NCBI GenBank assembly: GCA_027475525.1
Contig: JAMWFC010000049.1
Coordinates: forward strand, 63,297-127,296
Source of the DNA: Macrolepiota albuminosa
Lineage: Eukaryota > Basidiomycota > Agaricomycetes > Agaricales > Agaricaceae
DNA: 64,000 nt
Direction of reading: 5' to 3'
The position numbers and the translations under genes are program-made. The notes beneath the pieces were generated by a model. That model saw nothing but the letters and a program-made list of their open reading frames with translations, made no database searches and had not been told where the DNA came from. How positions within the stretch are numbered: the stretch's first letter is position 1; each line of letters begins with the position of its first letter. This document shows, piece after piece, positions 20,614 through 33,000 of this stretch.

Positions 20614-23600
20614 TTAGTTGTTTTCTTCTTCTTCTGATATAGTCAGCAAGTTGTCGTTGTCCAATAACTCCATTTCCTCAAGTTTCCGAAGCTTGGTGGT
20701 GTTGATGTCTAGTGCCTCAAGTGGCAAGTCAATGCGTTTCCTGGCAAGATACAGCAGTAGGCAGAACACAGCAACTGGTCTGTGGAGTATGGATCCATCT
20801 AGTTTGCAGAGGATGTAAGCGCCTCCATGGTTACAGGAGATAACTACCAAAGGCCCTAGGTATCATGAGCGCATCTTCTTGTTATAAGAGGTCTCAATCT
20901 TGAAGTTGCGCATAAGCACTAGCCATTCCTTGGAAAGTTGTAGTCCTTGATAGCACATCTGGCAATGAGGTCAGTAGTTGCTAAGATGCTGTTGGGAGCC
21001 AGCTAGAGATACGTCGCTTCAACAATGTCAGCAGAGAGCTCTTTATCAGCAAATAACATCCTCAAAGAGCCACTTGGCGATGGCATCAGTATTTTTGCAT
21101 TGAAGCATGTAGAACTCAGGCCAATGGATTAGCAAGCAGCATCCCTGGATGATATACTTATAGCGACTTGACTTTGGCATGTGCATAGTGTTGATATAGA
21201 TCTTGATAAACAAGGATGCTGGCATGGCAATGGTAGGTGGTATGAGCACTTGGCAAGTTTGCTGAACCTGGCAGAGGTGGCAAGTCCTGATGTACCAGGC
21301 AACATCGGTGCTAACATGAGGCCACCAAAAGCGCTCTAGAAGCATGGCTTGGTAGCGCACAAACCTTGGTGACCAAGTTCATCATGCATAGCGCATAGGA
21401 TACATAGGCCATCGCAATGTTGTCGCCAAAGACATTTGTTGGCAAAGAAGAAGTGAGTGGCATAGCAAATAAAGGTGGCGTACTCATCATCACTAAGATT
21501 TTCTGGACGCTCAAGGTTTTGTATTCATTGTTCCACAGCTAATAAGCGCTTATCCTCAGCTTGCACCTTGGGGGATTGGGGTACAGCATCATAAGTTAGT
21601 TGGCAACTGTCTTCTCTAAGCAGTTGAGGTTCCTGTACAATCTTTACTGGAGGTAAATCTTGGCTAAAGATACTTGCCATGTAGAACATAAGCAGTGCAC
21701 TAAAAGGTATCAGGTTGGTAAGGAGCAATGGGGTGCAAGAGGACTGTGGTGGGCTGTTGCTGATGCAGAAGGGAGATGGATTGCTGAATAAGGTGCATGA
21801 AACCATGTAGGTGGTTGACCTAGTCTTTAAAGTTGCTATTATTGTTAGGATCAATTGCTGGGTCGCCAAGTTGCCATGGTCACCTGAAGAGTCTATCTGG
21901 TCCATGGAAGGTGCCTTTAATGTGAATGAGCTCAAAGTGGAACATGAGAATAGCTACCATCCAACGGTTCATGCTAGCTGATGGCTGGATATCAGAGTTC
22001 TGAAGCATATCCTTGATATAACTAGCGTCCACTTCAACAATAAGGTTGCGCATGCCAATAAGGTATATTCATAGTGCCTGGAACGCCTTGAACAGGCCAT
22101 AGAGCTCCAAGTTTGGCTGACTATAGCACAATTCCCAGTTGTTAAGCATGATGGATCCAAAGTGGTTGTAGCGGTGCTGTTTCCAGTTGTTGCTAAGGCA
22201 CTGGCAAAGAAAATAGCTGACAGCAATATATGAAGTATCAACTGCTAAGATAACCAGGTCAGCAGAAGTGTAGTCAATAGAGACAAGTGGCTTAGCGTCT
22301 TTTAGTGCTTTGATGAGGTTGTGTTGGGAGTTGACTTGGTCAGGATCAAATTCAAAGGGTTTGTTAGTGCAAGTGAGTCAGGTAAGGTGATGAGCACAAT
22401 AAGCAAAGTTCTTAACAAATATACAGAGAACACCAACAGTGCTGAGAAAGGCATGAACCTCAGATAGGTCACAGCAAGGCCCCCAGTGCTCAAGAAGCAC
22501 TAAGTGAGACTCGTCAGGAATGTGACCAGCAGGAGTGCAGATGTGATCTAGGATCTTGAATCTTGGTGCACAGAGGAGGAGCTTGTGACCGCTAAAAGTG
22601 CCGCTGCTATACTTCATGCATTGGAGAACACGATTGAGAAGCTGAAAGAAGTCCCAAAGTGCCAAGCATATGTTGTGGTTGTTGGAATGCTTCTCCAGCA
22701 AGCCGTTGAGGAGTCACCAGTCCTTGGGTCCTTTAACGCTAACATCATCAATGAAATTAAGCACATTATGAGGGATCTCAGGTTGGAGGATAAAAGTGAT
22801 GTTGTTATGAAAGATAGGAACTGAGTTAGTCCAGCCCATAAATAGAGTAACTAGGCACAAGGCGCTAAAGGGAGTTTGAAACATGGTAAGGTCACAGGAA
22901 GAGGGTGTAGGACGAAGTCCTCACTTTAAGCAGAGCCACATGACCAGACGATAAAACCCCGCTATATTGTCCTAGTGGTGAGCACGTACGTACGTAGTAA
23001 TCTGGACCATGACCCCTCCAGCCAGAACTAGCCCCAATCCTGGGTTCCCGGAGTTTCTCTGTGGGTTACCAGAGGTGCAGGGCACACATATCGCTACCCC
23101 AAGGGTACAACCCCTTGCAACTGAGCTCCATTCAACCCCACAGTAACCATGGCCGGCACACAGTAGACAGTTTTGCCATGGGCCGGGATTGAACTCTCAG
23201 CCGGATCTATTCAGTTAATGTAATCATGCTCTGAGTGTGTCCGACAGAACCGTACAGCCAAAAGGCAGAATAACTGAATAGATATCTATTCAGCTATGAC
23301 ACACTATATATGTAGCATATGGGGATGCTGTAAGCAGGCTTACAGAGGGATGGTTTAAGCACTCATCGTAGCCAACATAGAGATCAAGAGTGGCACCACA
23401 GATGCATCCAGCAAAGGACTTGGTAACGTGGTTGGCAAAAGGAGGCATGCCAGAGTGCCAGATAGTAACCCTATTCAGTGGCTCTAAACTGTGAACAATA
23501 TGCAAATTACCGTTTTTCTTTAGTACACAGAACCAGCGGAAGCAGTAAGAGCTGTTGGAGGGCTCGTAGATGCCAGCCTGTATTTTAGTGTGTATAATCT

Positions 23601-26553
23601 GGCAGACCTCAGCCTCAATACCAGGCGGTAAGAGTCTGTTGTGTTCAGTCTATGGCACATGAGAGATAGTAGGAATTACTATTGGCAGGAAAAGGTCTGT
23701 GTGCAAGCTGCCATTCTCAGAGTCTTTCCATGCAAAGGCCTGATTCTGATTGGCGATAAGATTGGTAAGAACATCTATTTTGTCCTTGGTGAGGAAACCG
23801 GTATCGTGGTTTTTGATAAACTGCTGTTGACACTCGTTGGTAAATCATCTGGTTGGTTAGAAGGGTAGCGGATGTGGTGTGAGAGTCAGGATGTTGGCAA
23901 GAGGGTCACTAAGGATATGGCATTTGATTTGGAAAGCTTCAGGGGAGTGAGCAGCAACGGATTTAGTTTTAAGTGCTATGGGCTTGTATTTCTTCTTTAC
24001 CTGAATGCCTTTTCTTTTGAGAATGTTAGCGTTACTATAAACAGAGGCAGAAAGGGGATTAAGAGCGGTAAAGATAGAGTGTGGTGCAGAAAGTCCGAGA
24101 ACAGCAGGAGCAGAGGCTCCAGGAAGAGTGGTAAGATATGTGTCTTTTGTAGCAATTTTCTGGAAAGAGTCCAAAGCGGTAAGGTACAAGTAGGCAAGAG
24201 ACAAGTCAGTAAGGTTTTGTGTGGTTTTCTGGGGATTTTTAGTAGCAAGATTAGGTGTAGTAGAAAGTACTTCTGTATCAAGAAAGGCCATTTTCAAAAT
24301 ATGTACAAGACCACTAGCATGGTCATATTCTAGTGTGAGCGCTACATCTCCATGATAGTCTGTGAAAATACCAGTGAGGCTGCTCACCGGCGTGATGATT
24401 AGTAAATTCAGACGGCTTGCCACGTGTACCTTTCCATTGTTTTCTAGAGAATGTCAGTACTATATGTCTGATACCTGAGTTGAGGTTGCTAATAGTCAAT
24501 GTTGTTTCTTCGTCGGTAAGAGTCTTGACTACTGAGTGTGCTAAGACGTCAAAAGGTCTACTGAGTAGGAGGTCATAGGTGGGTGAGTGTAGGATGTGGA
24601 TCTGAAGATAAAATGTAATGTCGCCAATAGTATATGGTATGTTCTTGGCAAGACCAAGAGATCTGTTGATGGTGCCATTAGCACTTTGCATGTTTAGGAC
24701 AACAGTAGGGTTATAAATTAATCCTAGCTTGTTAGCGACTTCTGCAGCCATAGAAATGATCTGGGAACTGCTGTCCACAATGGCCTCAATGTCACTTTTG
24801 TTGTCAATGGTAAGCATGATGGACCTAATGGCATGGGAGTCCTGGGCAACAATAAGGATAGCGGGATCTTCTCCATGCTTTAGCAACCGCATATATGTTT
24901 CTACTAGATCAATTGAGGTAGCGTTAGCGACTGCATCAGCAGCAAAAGTGTTGGTGCTAAGGGTAACGGGAGGGTCAGTGGTTACAGAGAAGCCAGGAAG
25001 CACGTCGTCCAACTCATTGATCTCAGTAACAGTGGTTGCCAAGGGTCATCAAGGTGTAACTGCCATTTTAACCTGGTTTCTGACATTGGGAGCAATACTG
25101 CAGAGTTCTTCAACAGAGAGCGTGACTAGAGTTTTCTACCTATTGGAGAGTCCAGCATAAGAATGGAGAGGTGGCAAGGGGGCATTGGGAACAGGAGTAC
25201 ATGGGAGGCAGGATGGCAGGAGCTGGTGTGGCTGATGCAGATGAGGTGGCGGGTGCAGGTGCAGTGGTAGAAGGGTTACAAGTGGCTGACATGGGCTTAT
25301 ATCTGCAAAGAGGCTGTTTAGACTGTTTAATCTCGACACTGTCAAATACCTGGTTCTTTAGCGAGCTGAGTTCCTGTTCCAGCTTGGAGATATGCTCTTC
25401 CTGGGAGAAGCCAGGGCAATCAATAATGCTGTCAAAATGCAATACCTTGTGAATCATCTGCTGCTGTGCTGCCTGGTCAAGATCTGGATTTGCGTTGCCT
25501 GAGAGAGTGCCAGTAACAATCTGTTTTGGGCTGCACCTGTGCCACTTGTCTGCCTGCTCCTGGTAGGTCTTGAGCTCCATGTAGTTTGGGATGATAGTGC
25601 CTGTGGTTAAGACAACCTTGCCATCAATGGCTCTGCATACTTTATCTTGCTGTATATAGTTTTTCAAAGTATTGCAGTGTCCTTGGATCATTGTGTGTTC
25701 TATTTCCTCACAGAAGTGGCAACTATTGGATCCTGGAGCATTAGCAACATGGGAAGTGGTTATGCTGGTGGCAATCATGGTCTCTATTCAGGTCATGGCA
25801 GAGGCAATGGCAGCGTTGATGGTGGTATTGAGGTCTTCTTTCTTCACAAAGTCATTGGCAGGAGGGGCAGCAGTGGTCTGGACTGGAAGGATGCCATTGG
25901 CATGTTCAAGTGGAATTGTCCTAGTGCGTTGAATGCCAATGCCAATACCTGTGTCAGTGCCCTTTAAGATCCATTTACCTGCCTCAAAGACATCGGCAAC
26001 AGCATAGAATTTCTCAGAATGATGAGTCAAGTGTATGATTTTTAAGCGCCTAGTGATGTGAGTCCATAGTGACATCAGGATGCCTTGCTGGAATAAGCAA
26101 CATTCCTCATTAATATAGAGTTTATCATTCTGGAGGAGCCACCTGGCAACCGTCTGGAATTCCCGATAGTAAGTCAAGAAGGCGCCAAAAGAGTAGGTGC
26201 TGCTATTGAAGGTGTCTTGTACAAGTTTCTGAAGTTTGTTTACTGTGTATTGCATAGCCTCTTCAGTGCCAGGGTAGAGCTGAATAATTGCCATTTTCCA
26301 TCCTTCATAAGTATTGTCAATAGCTGGTTGGGTGCCAGGCATGGGAGCAGCAAATTCAGGAAGACTAGTCCAGGTTTCTGCTGTGTCGTAGGAAATGTAG
26401 TATGCTGCATATTCCTTTATTTGGGTGGAGTCAGTAACCTCACAGTCTCTAAAGTTTTTTGAAATATTGGAAAAGCTCATGTGGTTTGGACTCATCCCAT
26501 TTTGGTGCTGAGAAATGGTTGCATGGTGGCATGCACTGGGAAGGCTGTTTCAT
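20614..26553 (-). pseudogene. G1 gag-pol, multiply broken
   Basis: Gypsy polyprotein in pieces, read right to left. Gag starts at 26553 (MPPCNHFSAPKWDESKPHE) and is frameshifted near 26460. It continues with the zinc knuckle CHFCEEIEHTMIQGHC (about 25710), protease IEAIVDSSSQIIS (about 24760; the usual DSG is DSS), and RT with NLRIVHSLEPLNRV-like and AGIYEPS-like pieces (about 23300-23640), which is split by the SINE-like insert. RNase H remnants and integrase follow, with WPHVSTDVAWYIRTCHLCQ (about 21270-21320). The first catalytic acidic residue is lost: IYINTMHMP against IYIDTMHMP in G2. The central integrase core is deleted at about 21047. The conserved acidic tail SEEEENN ends at 20614. 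Confidence 0.85.
22909..23343 (-). repeat. SINE-like insert (putative tRNA-derived)
   Basis: A 435-bp block absent from the same place in G2, flanked by AGAGGGTGT / AGAGGGATG, an imperfect target duplication. On the minus strand it has a tRNA-type B box GAGTTCAATCCC (23185-23196) preceded about 54 bp upstream by an A-box-like TGGCTGTACGG (23250-23260). These two are the internal RNA polymerase III promoter of tRNA genes and SINEs. A 20-bp perfect palindrome, CTGAATAGATATCTATTCAG (23274-23293), lies just upstream. No poly-A tail is obvious. The pol III reading is inference. Confidence 0.6.
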
Positions 26554-26570
26554 AGCGACTGGCCTACTGT

Positions 26571-27481
26571 TGATGACACTCAAAGTTTGGTCTGTAACAA
26601 ATGTAGTAATAGTATTACCATGCCAAAAACTTGCATTGAGCATGCTAAAAGTGATGAGGGGAGTTCTGGGCAGGTCCCAGAAAACATGTCTATAAAATAA
26701 GGTAATGTCAGAAAGGGGGTTGGCAAGTGTCAAGCACTAAGGTAAAAGCGTCTATGAAGAAGCGGTAAGTGAACACAGCAAGATAAGTGGCAAGAACACG
26801 GTAAGCTTAGCGAAGTCTAAGCGACGTTAATGCCTGCTGTAGCTGCAAGACGCAAGTATGATGTTGGCTAGCGATAGTCTGTAATGTCTGATGACTTCAA
26901 CGTTGCCGACTGTAAGAGAAACTGGAGTAAGGAGAGCAGGAAACTTTGTTCTTGTTCGTATGTACAAGTCGGTAAGTACTTTTTATACTACAATGAGTTC
27001 ACCGTCACCAGTGACTAACAATCGCCAAAGTGCGGTAAACTAGAAAATTTTATAGAGGTAGCTCCAATGGTTTCAGATCTCTACCGTCCATTCAAGACTC
27101 TTAGCAACGCCAGGCAGCAGATCACAACGCTAAACCATCAAACCATCACCCTTCTGTCTGTCCAAAATACTAAGCGATGTCAGGCACTAAATCGGGGCGC
27201 TAAGCAATGCCAGACACCAAGTTCAAATGCCAAGCTGTCTGTCAGCTTTTGATAGATCATCAACCTTCTCGCTAAGCGCTGTCATCAGTGACTGATGCCA
27301 TCTGTCAGTTGTCATTCTGTCTGCCGTTGGCACTATCATTGATCGGATCTGCTTCTTGCCATGCACAGCCATCAAATATCACTAAAATTGGTTAATTAGC
27401 ATGCACGCTAAGGTATCCCGAGCCAGTGCCACATTGCCATAGCCTGCCGTTGATGCGCTGATCCTGTATGGGGTCCTATCA
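26571..27481 (-). repeat. 3' LTR of G2
   Basis: 911 bp, plus strand TGATGACACTCAAAG ... GGGGTCCTATCA. It is highly similar over its full length to 36442-37351. Confidence 0.9.
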
Positions 27482-27651
27482 TCTCCTCTCAACTGAAAAA
27501 ATGACTGTTCTCAGTTATCCAAATAAGGCTACCGTTACTGTTTTTGTGATATGTGGCCTGTGCGTTCTTCAAACTTTGTTTATAGTCGTAGCGCATGGGT
27601 TTGGACTTCACCTCTCTTCCCTGATTTTACCTGGCGCTCTTCAAAAATAAT

Positions 27652-29705
27652 ATGTCTTTCCACATTCCAACTCCACCAGTACTGTCTCGTGAGGCTCAAG
27701 ACACCGCCTCCACCTATATCAAAAAGGTGAACAAATTTATTAGACGCATCGAGGGTGTGGGTGTGGAGGCGCCTCCAAACTTGATTGTTGCCATGATGAA
27801 ATTGTTGGAGCGCTGGTATAAGATTTGTGTTCTTGGTATAGAGTGGGATAGAGAAATTGAGGTGCAGGAGTAGTGCCGAGCCTGTTATGTGGATCACCGT
27901 GGTGCTGAGTGGCTAGTGCCTTTTTCTTGTTTTGTGAGTGCCTCTAGTCCTTGCCGTGTCGCTAGCTGATCGAGTTGCCAGGCACCTCCTCCCATCCCAA
28001 CTATCGAGAATGAGTTGGAGGACATTCTGTCCGGTGCTTTGCTGATGGCAGTAAGCGTGCCTGCGGCAGAGTGAGTATTCCTAACCCATTATTTTTGACT
28101 TAGCTTTGGTCTGATTTGTCACCCCATAGCAAACAGGAGGTGTTGGCGCCATTAGCACACATGCAGGTAGCTGAGGAGCTGGCAGCATGGCAAGAAGAAA
28201 TATCTCAGGATGCCCAGGAGACCACCAGGGCTCTGGAGGAGCAGGAGAGGGTCAGGGAGTTAGCGGAGGAGATGGAGGGAGTTGCTGCAGGAAAGGCGCC
28301 TGCCGCTGAGAGGCAGGCAGTAACAGAAGGATCTAGCAAGGGTGGTCGCGCTGGCAGCACTTTGAGCCCAATGTTGCCGGCTCGCCAAGGAAGCCAGCAG
28401 GTGCTTCCAAATGCAAGGTATGTGCTGATTTTGCTTGCCGTTACCAATGGTTGCTAATGACATCTGCAGAGTCGCAAGGTGGCTCCTCAATACGTGGTAA
28501 GCCATTCTCTTGTACTGATCTTCTAATTCACTGTGATCTGTTTAGGTGCCAACGCAGTCCAGTTTTGACGACAAGGAGCTCAAAGGACTGCTGTTGCCAC
28601 GTTGGGAGGAGGCCGTCCTTGACAAGGGACAGGAAGCTGGTGTCGTGATGGAGGAAATAAAGGGGAAGAAGACCGTTTCCCTGGCGACCTGGCAAGCATT
28701 CAAAGAAGTGCAGGGGGTGGTAAGTGACAATGTTTTCATTACTTCCCGCTAACCTCCAGATACAGTGTGACAAATGCTGGGCCGATAACGACCCTGAAGG
28801 CTGTTGGTTCCTGACTGGAGCCCAGCCATGTTATTGTTGTGGCACCCTCAAGCATGCATGCATTATTGACGGGGCTAAAAGTTGTGAGCGTGGCAGTGCA
28901 CCAGATGCCCTCATCAAGAAGACATTTTCCTGCATAGTGTTGGTAAGAAGGGCAAGAGAGTTTGTGGAGGGACAGAGGAAGAAGGTTGCCGCATCTGGAG
29001 AAGGCCTTGGCGGCAAGTCGCCTACCACTCCCTGACACAGAGGCAGGTCCAAGTGGCCTTTTGTCACCAATCCACTTGGCGGCAAGGTCTCTGGAGGAGT
29101 CGGGGGACTGAGAAGCTGCTGGCAACTCGGTACTTCAAGAGAAGCAGGAAGAGGTCTCCTTGGACATCGAGATGGGGGAGGGTGCTGGCTCAGCTGAGGC
29201 AGGGGGAACAGGAGGAGATGAAGATGCTGAAGGTAAAGAGGAGACCTTGGCAACGCAGTGGGAAGGTGGCAAAAAAGAGGAAGACGTTGCTGGACTGGAG
29301 CCTAGGTGCCCTGTGGTCACCAGAGTCAATCCTACTTGGACTCCCCAGCCACAGCCAATGGTTACTGGCGATGCTTTTAACTGGCTGAGACAAGACCTCG
29401 TGTACCTGGTAGTTGCGCTTAACCTGTGGGAGATGCTGGAGAGATTTTTGAGGAGGGCGGCAACAATGGAGACAGCAATGGGGCAAAAATGGGAACAAGT
29501 CCGGGGCCAGCTCATAGCACTTAGACTGCGCTATTCTAATTTGGGTCGCAGCCTACACGTTCTGCACAATTACCAAGCAGATTGCCAAGCCGCCCTGGAC
29601 TGGCAAACTGCCAACCACATCTTGCCTGGCGACCTCCTTCCTCTTCGTGAGTCCTCTCTGCCCATGTCAGACGACTTTATGCCAATGAACAACGATAGTG
29701 AGTAA
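27652..29705 (+). pseudogene. opposite-strand accessory gene of G2 with Cys-rich module
   Basis: Gene antisense to gag-pol, between pol and the 3' LTR. Inferred exons: MSFHIPTPPVLSREAQDT, KFIRRIEGV and LLERWYKICVLG (from 27652); ENELEDILSGALLMAVSVPAAE; KQEVLAPLAHMQ followed by an alpha-helical Glu-rich stretch (28127-28420); FDDKELKGLLLPRWEEAVLD and KKTVSLATWQAFKE (28546-28720); a Cys-rich exon (28763-28960) with CDKCWADNDPEGC, CYCCGTLKHAC and a later SCERG; then RAREFVEG, an acidic region, and WTPQPQPMVTGDAFNWLRQDLVY to the stop (29160-29705). Introns are bounded by GTAAGT/GTATGT-type and AG ends. The first exon has TAG at 27871 where G1 has TGG (G to A), and the middle is shifted near 29035-29160. 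Function unknown; a DNA- or RNA-binding role for the Cys module is a guess. Confidence 0.75.
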
Positions 29706-30046
29706 ACGGACCTTAGCGTAGATAGGCTGTTTATGTATAGCATTTTGTTACTGCCCATATATATTTGATTCCTAGTCTGTGAAAGTAAGTTTTTAAGTAA
29801 GCTGATAAGTAAGCATAGCTAGGGGGGAATCTTAGCAAGATTTTTGCAAAGGAAAACACTTAGTAAGTTATTATAGTGAAAAACCCTTGGCGAGAGTTGT
29901 GCAGTGCGCTAAGCGTTGGTGATCTGCTAGCACTGTGGCTTGGCTATGTAAGGAATTGTCTGTTGGATATAGTACAGTAAGTATTGGCAAGAAAGATAAG
30001 TAAAGTAATTAATAGATAAAGAGAGCTTATCAATATATAGTCCTTT

Positions 30047-33000
30047 CTAATCATTTTCTTCTTCTTCAACCAGAGTTGGCAAATCATCATCGTCCAATAA
30101 GTCAGTTTCTTTCAGTTTGGCGGTGTCAATATCTAGCGCTTCCAGCGGCAAGTCAATTTGTTCCCTGGCGAGATACGGTAATAGGCAAAAGGTAGCAACA
30201 TGTCAATGTAGTACTGAACTATCTAATTTACAGAGCACGTAAGCGCCTCCATAGTTACGAGAAATAACTACTAAGGGTCCTAGATAGCGTGGGTGCATTT
30301 TATTGTTGTATGAGGTCTTGATTTTGGAGTTGCGCAAAAGCACTAGCGCTCCTCTCAGGAAGTTGTAATCTTTAATAGTGGTGCTATGTTCGGTCTTGAA
30401 TCGTAGGGCTGCTTGGTGACAGGCACTAAAGACTGCCTCATGAAGTTGCTCTAAATCTTCTTTCCTTCATTGGAGATCAATGGCTTGTCTGGCAATCAAA
30501 TCGGTAGTCGCTAAGATACTGTTGGGTGCTGGCTGAAGGTAAGTTGCCTCCACGATGTTGGCAGGGAGTAAAAGATGGGTGCCAGTAGCCATGTAATAGG
30601 GAGAACAACCTATGCGCTTACAAATGGTAACTCTTTCCGACCAAAATACTGAGTATGTCGCTTTACTTCAATGAGATTCGTTGCCGTTGACTGCCTTGAA
30701 GAGCGCTTGTCAAACGTCAAAGTGTGGTCTTTCTACCAAGCCATTGGCGTGCTTGTTGTAGCCAGATACTCGAATGTGATGGATGTTGTATTTCTTGGCG
30801 AGATATGTTAGCGCTTTAATAATTGGTACACTGTTATCCGTGACAATTTCTCTTAGCGCTCCTCAACAGCAAATGACATCCTCAAACAGCCACTTAGCGA
30901 CTGCCTCTATGTTTTCTCTTTGAAGTATTCAAAATTCAGGCCAGTGGATTAGCGAGCAATGACCTTGAATAATGTACTTGTAGCATCCGGATTTGGGCAT
31001 ATGCATGGTATCAATGTATATTTTGCTAAAGAGAGGAGCTGGCGTTGCAATGGTTGGCGGGATAAGCACTTGACATATTTGTTGAATTTGGCAGAGGTGG
31101 CAAGTCCTAATGTACCAGGCAATGTCGGCACTAGCGTGTGGCCACCAGAATTGTTCTAAATGAGAGGCTCGGGTAGCATACAGACCTCTATGTTCTAGCT
31201 CATCATGCATGGTGCGCAGGATGTGTAAGCAACTTTCTGGCTTGATGATCAGCTTGTGAGCGCCATCTCGATTTTGCCGCCAAAGATGGTTGTTGGTGAA
31301 GAAGAAGTGGGTAGCGTATCGGATAAAGGTCGCGTATTGTTCATTGATAAGGCCTGTTGGTCGCTTGAGGTCTTGTAGCCATTGTTCAACTGTTAACAGG
31401 CGACTGTCTTCTGCCTTTGCCTTAGTGGATTGAGGGACGGCATTGTACATCAAGTTTCTGCTGTTTTCTCTTAGTGGGTGAGGTTTTTGTATGACTTTTA
31501 CTGGAGGCAAATCTTGACCAAAGATGCTTGCCGTGTAGAATGTGAGAGGTGCACTAAAGATCTTGGGTCGGTAAGGGACAAGAGGATGTAAAAGGATGCT
31601 GGTAGGTTGTTGCCGACACAGCAAGGGAATTGGTTGTTATATAAGGTGCACAAAACTGCGTAATCGGTCGATCCAGTCCTTGAAATTGCTATCTGCCTAT
31701 GGATCCACTGCCAGGTTGCCAGGTTGCCATAGTTGCCTAAAGAGTCTATCTGGTCCATGGAAAGAGCTCTTGATGTGTACCAACTCAAAGTGAAACATGA
31801 GAATAGCAACTACCCAACGGTTCATACTAGCAGAGGGCTGAATATCGGGATTCTGCAGCATGCCTTTGATGTATCTAGCGTCGACTTCTACAATAAGGTT
31901 CCGCATGCCAATCAAATACATCTTTAGTGACCAGAAGGCTTTAAAGAGTCCATAGAGTTCCAGTTTAGGCTGACCTGTAGCGAGATTCTTGGTCGTTTAG
32001 TGTGATAGACCCAAAGCAGTTGTAGCGTTGCTGTTTCTGATTATCGCTTAGGCACTAGCACAAGAAGTAGCCAACAGCAATGTACGAAGTATCCACTGCC
32101 AAGATAACAGGGTCAGCAGAGGCATAGTCAATGGGAACTAGGGGCTTGGCGTCTTGTAAGGCCTTTACTAAGTCTTGTTGCACAATGACCTGGTCTGGCC
32201 CAAATTCAAAGGGCTCGTTGGGGCAGATGAGTTGGTTAAGGGCATGTGCGCGATGGGCAAAGTTCTTGACAAATATCCTGAGAATGTCAACGGTACCAAA
32301 AAAGGCCTGAACTTCAGATAAGTCGTGGCAAGGACCACATCACTCCAGAAGTGCTAAGCAAGACTCATTGGGAACGTGTCTGTTGGGAGTGCAGATGTGA
32401 CCAAGTATTTTGAACCTTGGCTCACAAAGGAGAAGCTTATGGCCACCAAAGATTCCACTGCTATATTTTATATGTTGGAGAACTCGGTTCAGCAGCTGGA
32501 AAAACTCCCATAGTGCTAAGCAAATATTGGAGTTGTCAGAATAGGTTGCTGGTAAGCCGTTTATGAGTCGCCAGTCTTTGGGGCCTTTGATGCCAACGTC
32601 ATCAATGAAGCTAAGGACATTGTGTAGTATCTCAGATTGGAGGATGAAAGTGATGTTGTCATGGAATATAGGGACTGAGTTTGTCCAGCCCATCGGTAAA
32701 GTGACTAGGCGTAATGCGCCAAACAGGGTTTGAAAAGTGGTGAGGTCATGGGAAGAAGGGTGTATTAGGCATTTGTCGTAGCCAACGTAGAGGTCAAAAG
32801 TGGTGCCACAAATGCACCTGACAAAGGACTTGGCAACATGATCAGGAAAAGGCGGTATGCCAGAATGTTGTATAGTAACCCTATTCAGTGGTTCAAGGCT
32901 GTGGACTATGCGTAGATTGCCATTCTTTTTGAGGACACAAAACCAGCAGAAGCGGTAAGAACTGTTGGAGGGTTTGTAGACGCCAGCATTAATCTTGGTC

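Noticed and set aside
22950..23300. A functional tRNA gene
   Set aside because: B-box and A-box-like sequences are present, but no cloverleaf with acceptor and anticodon stems could be drawn around them.
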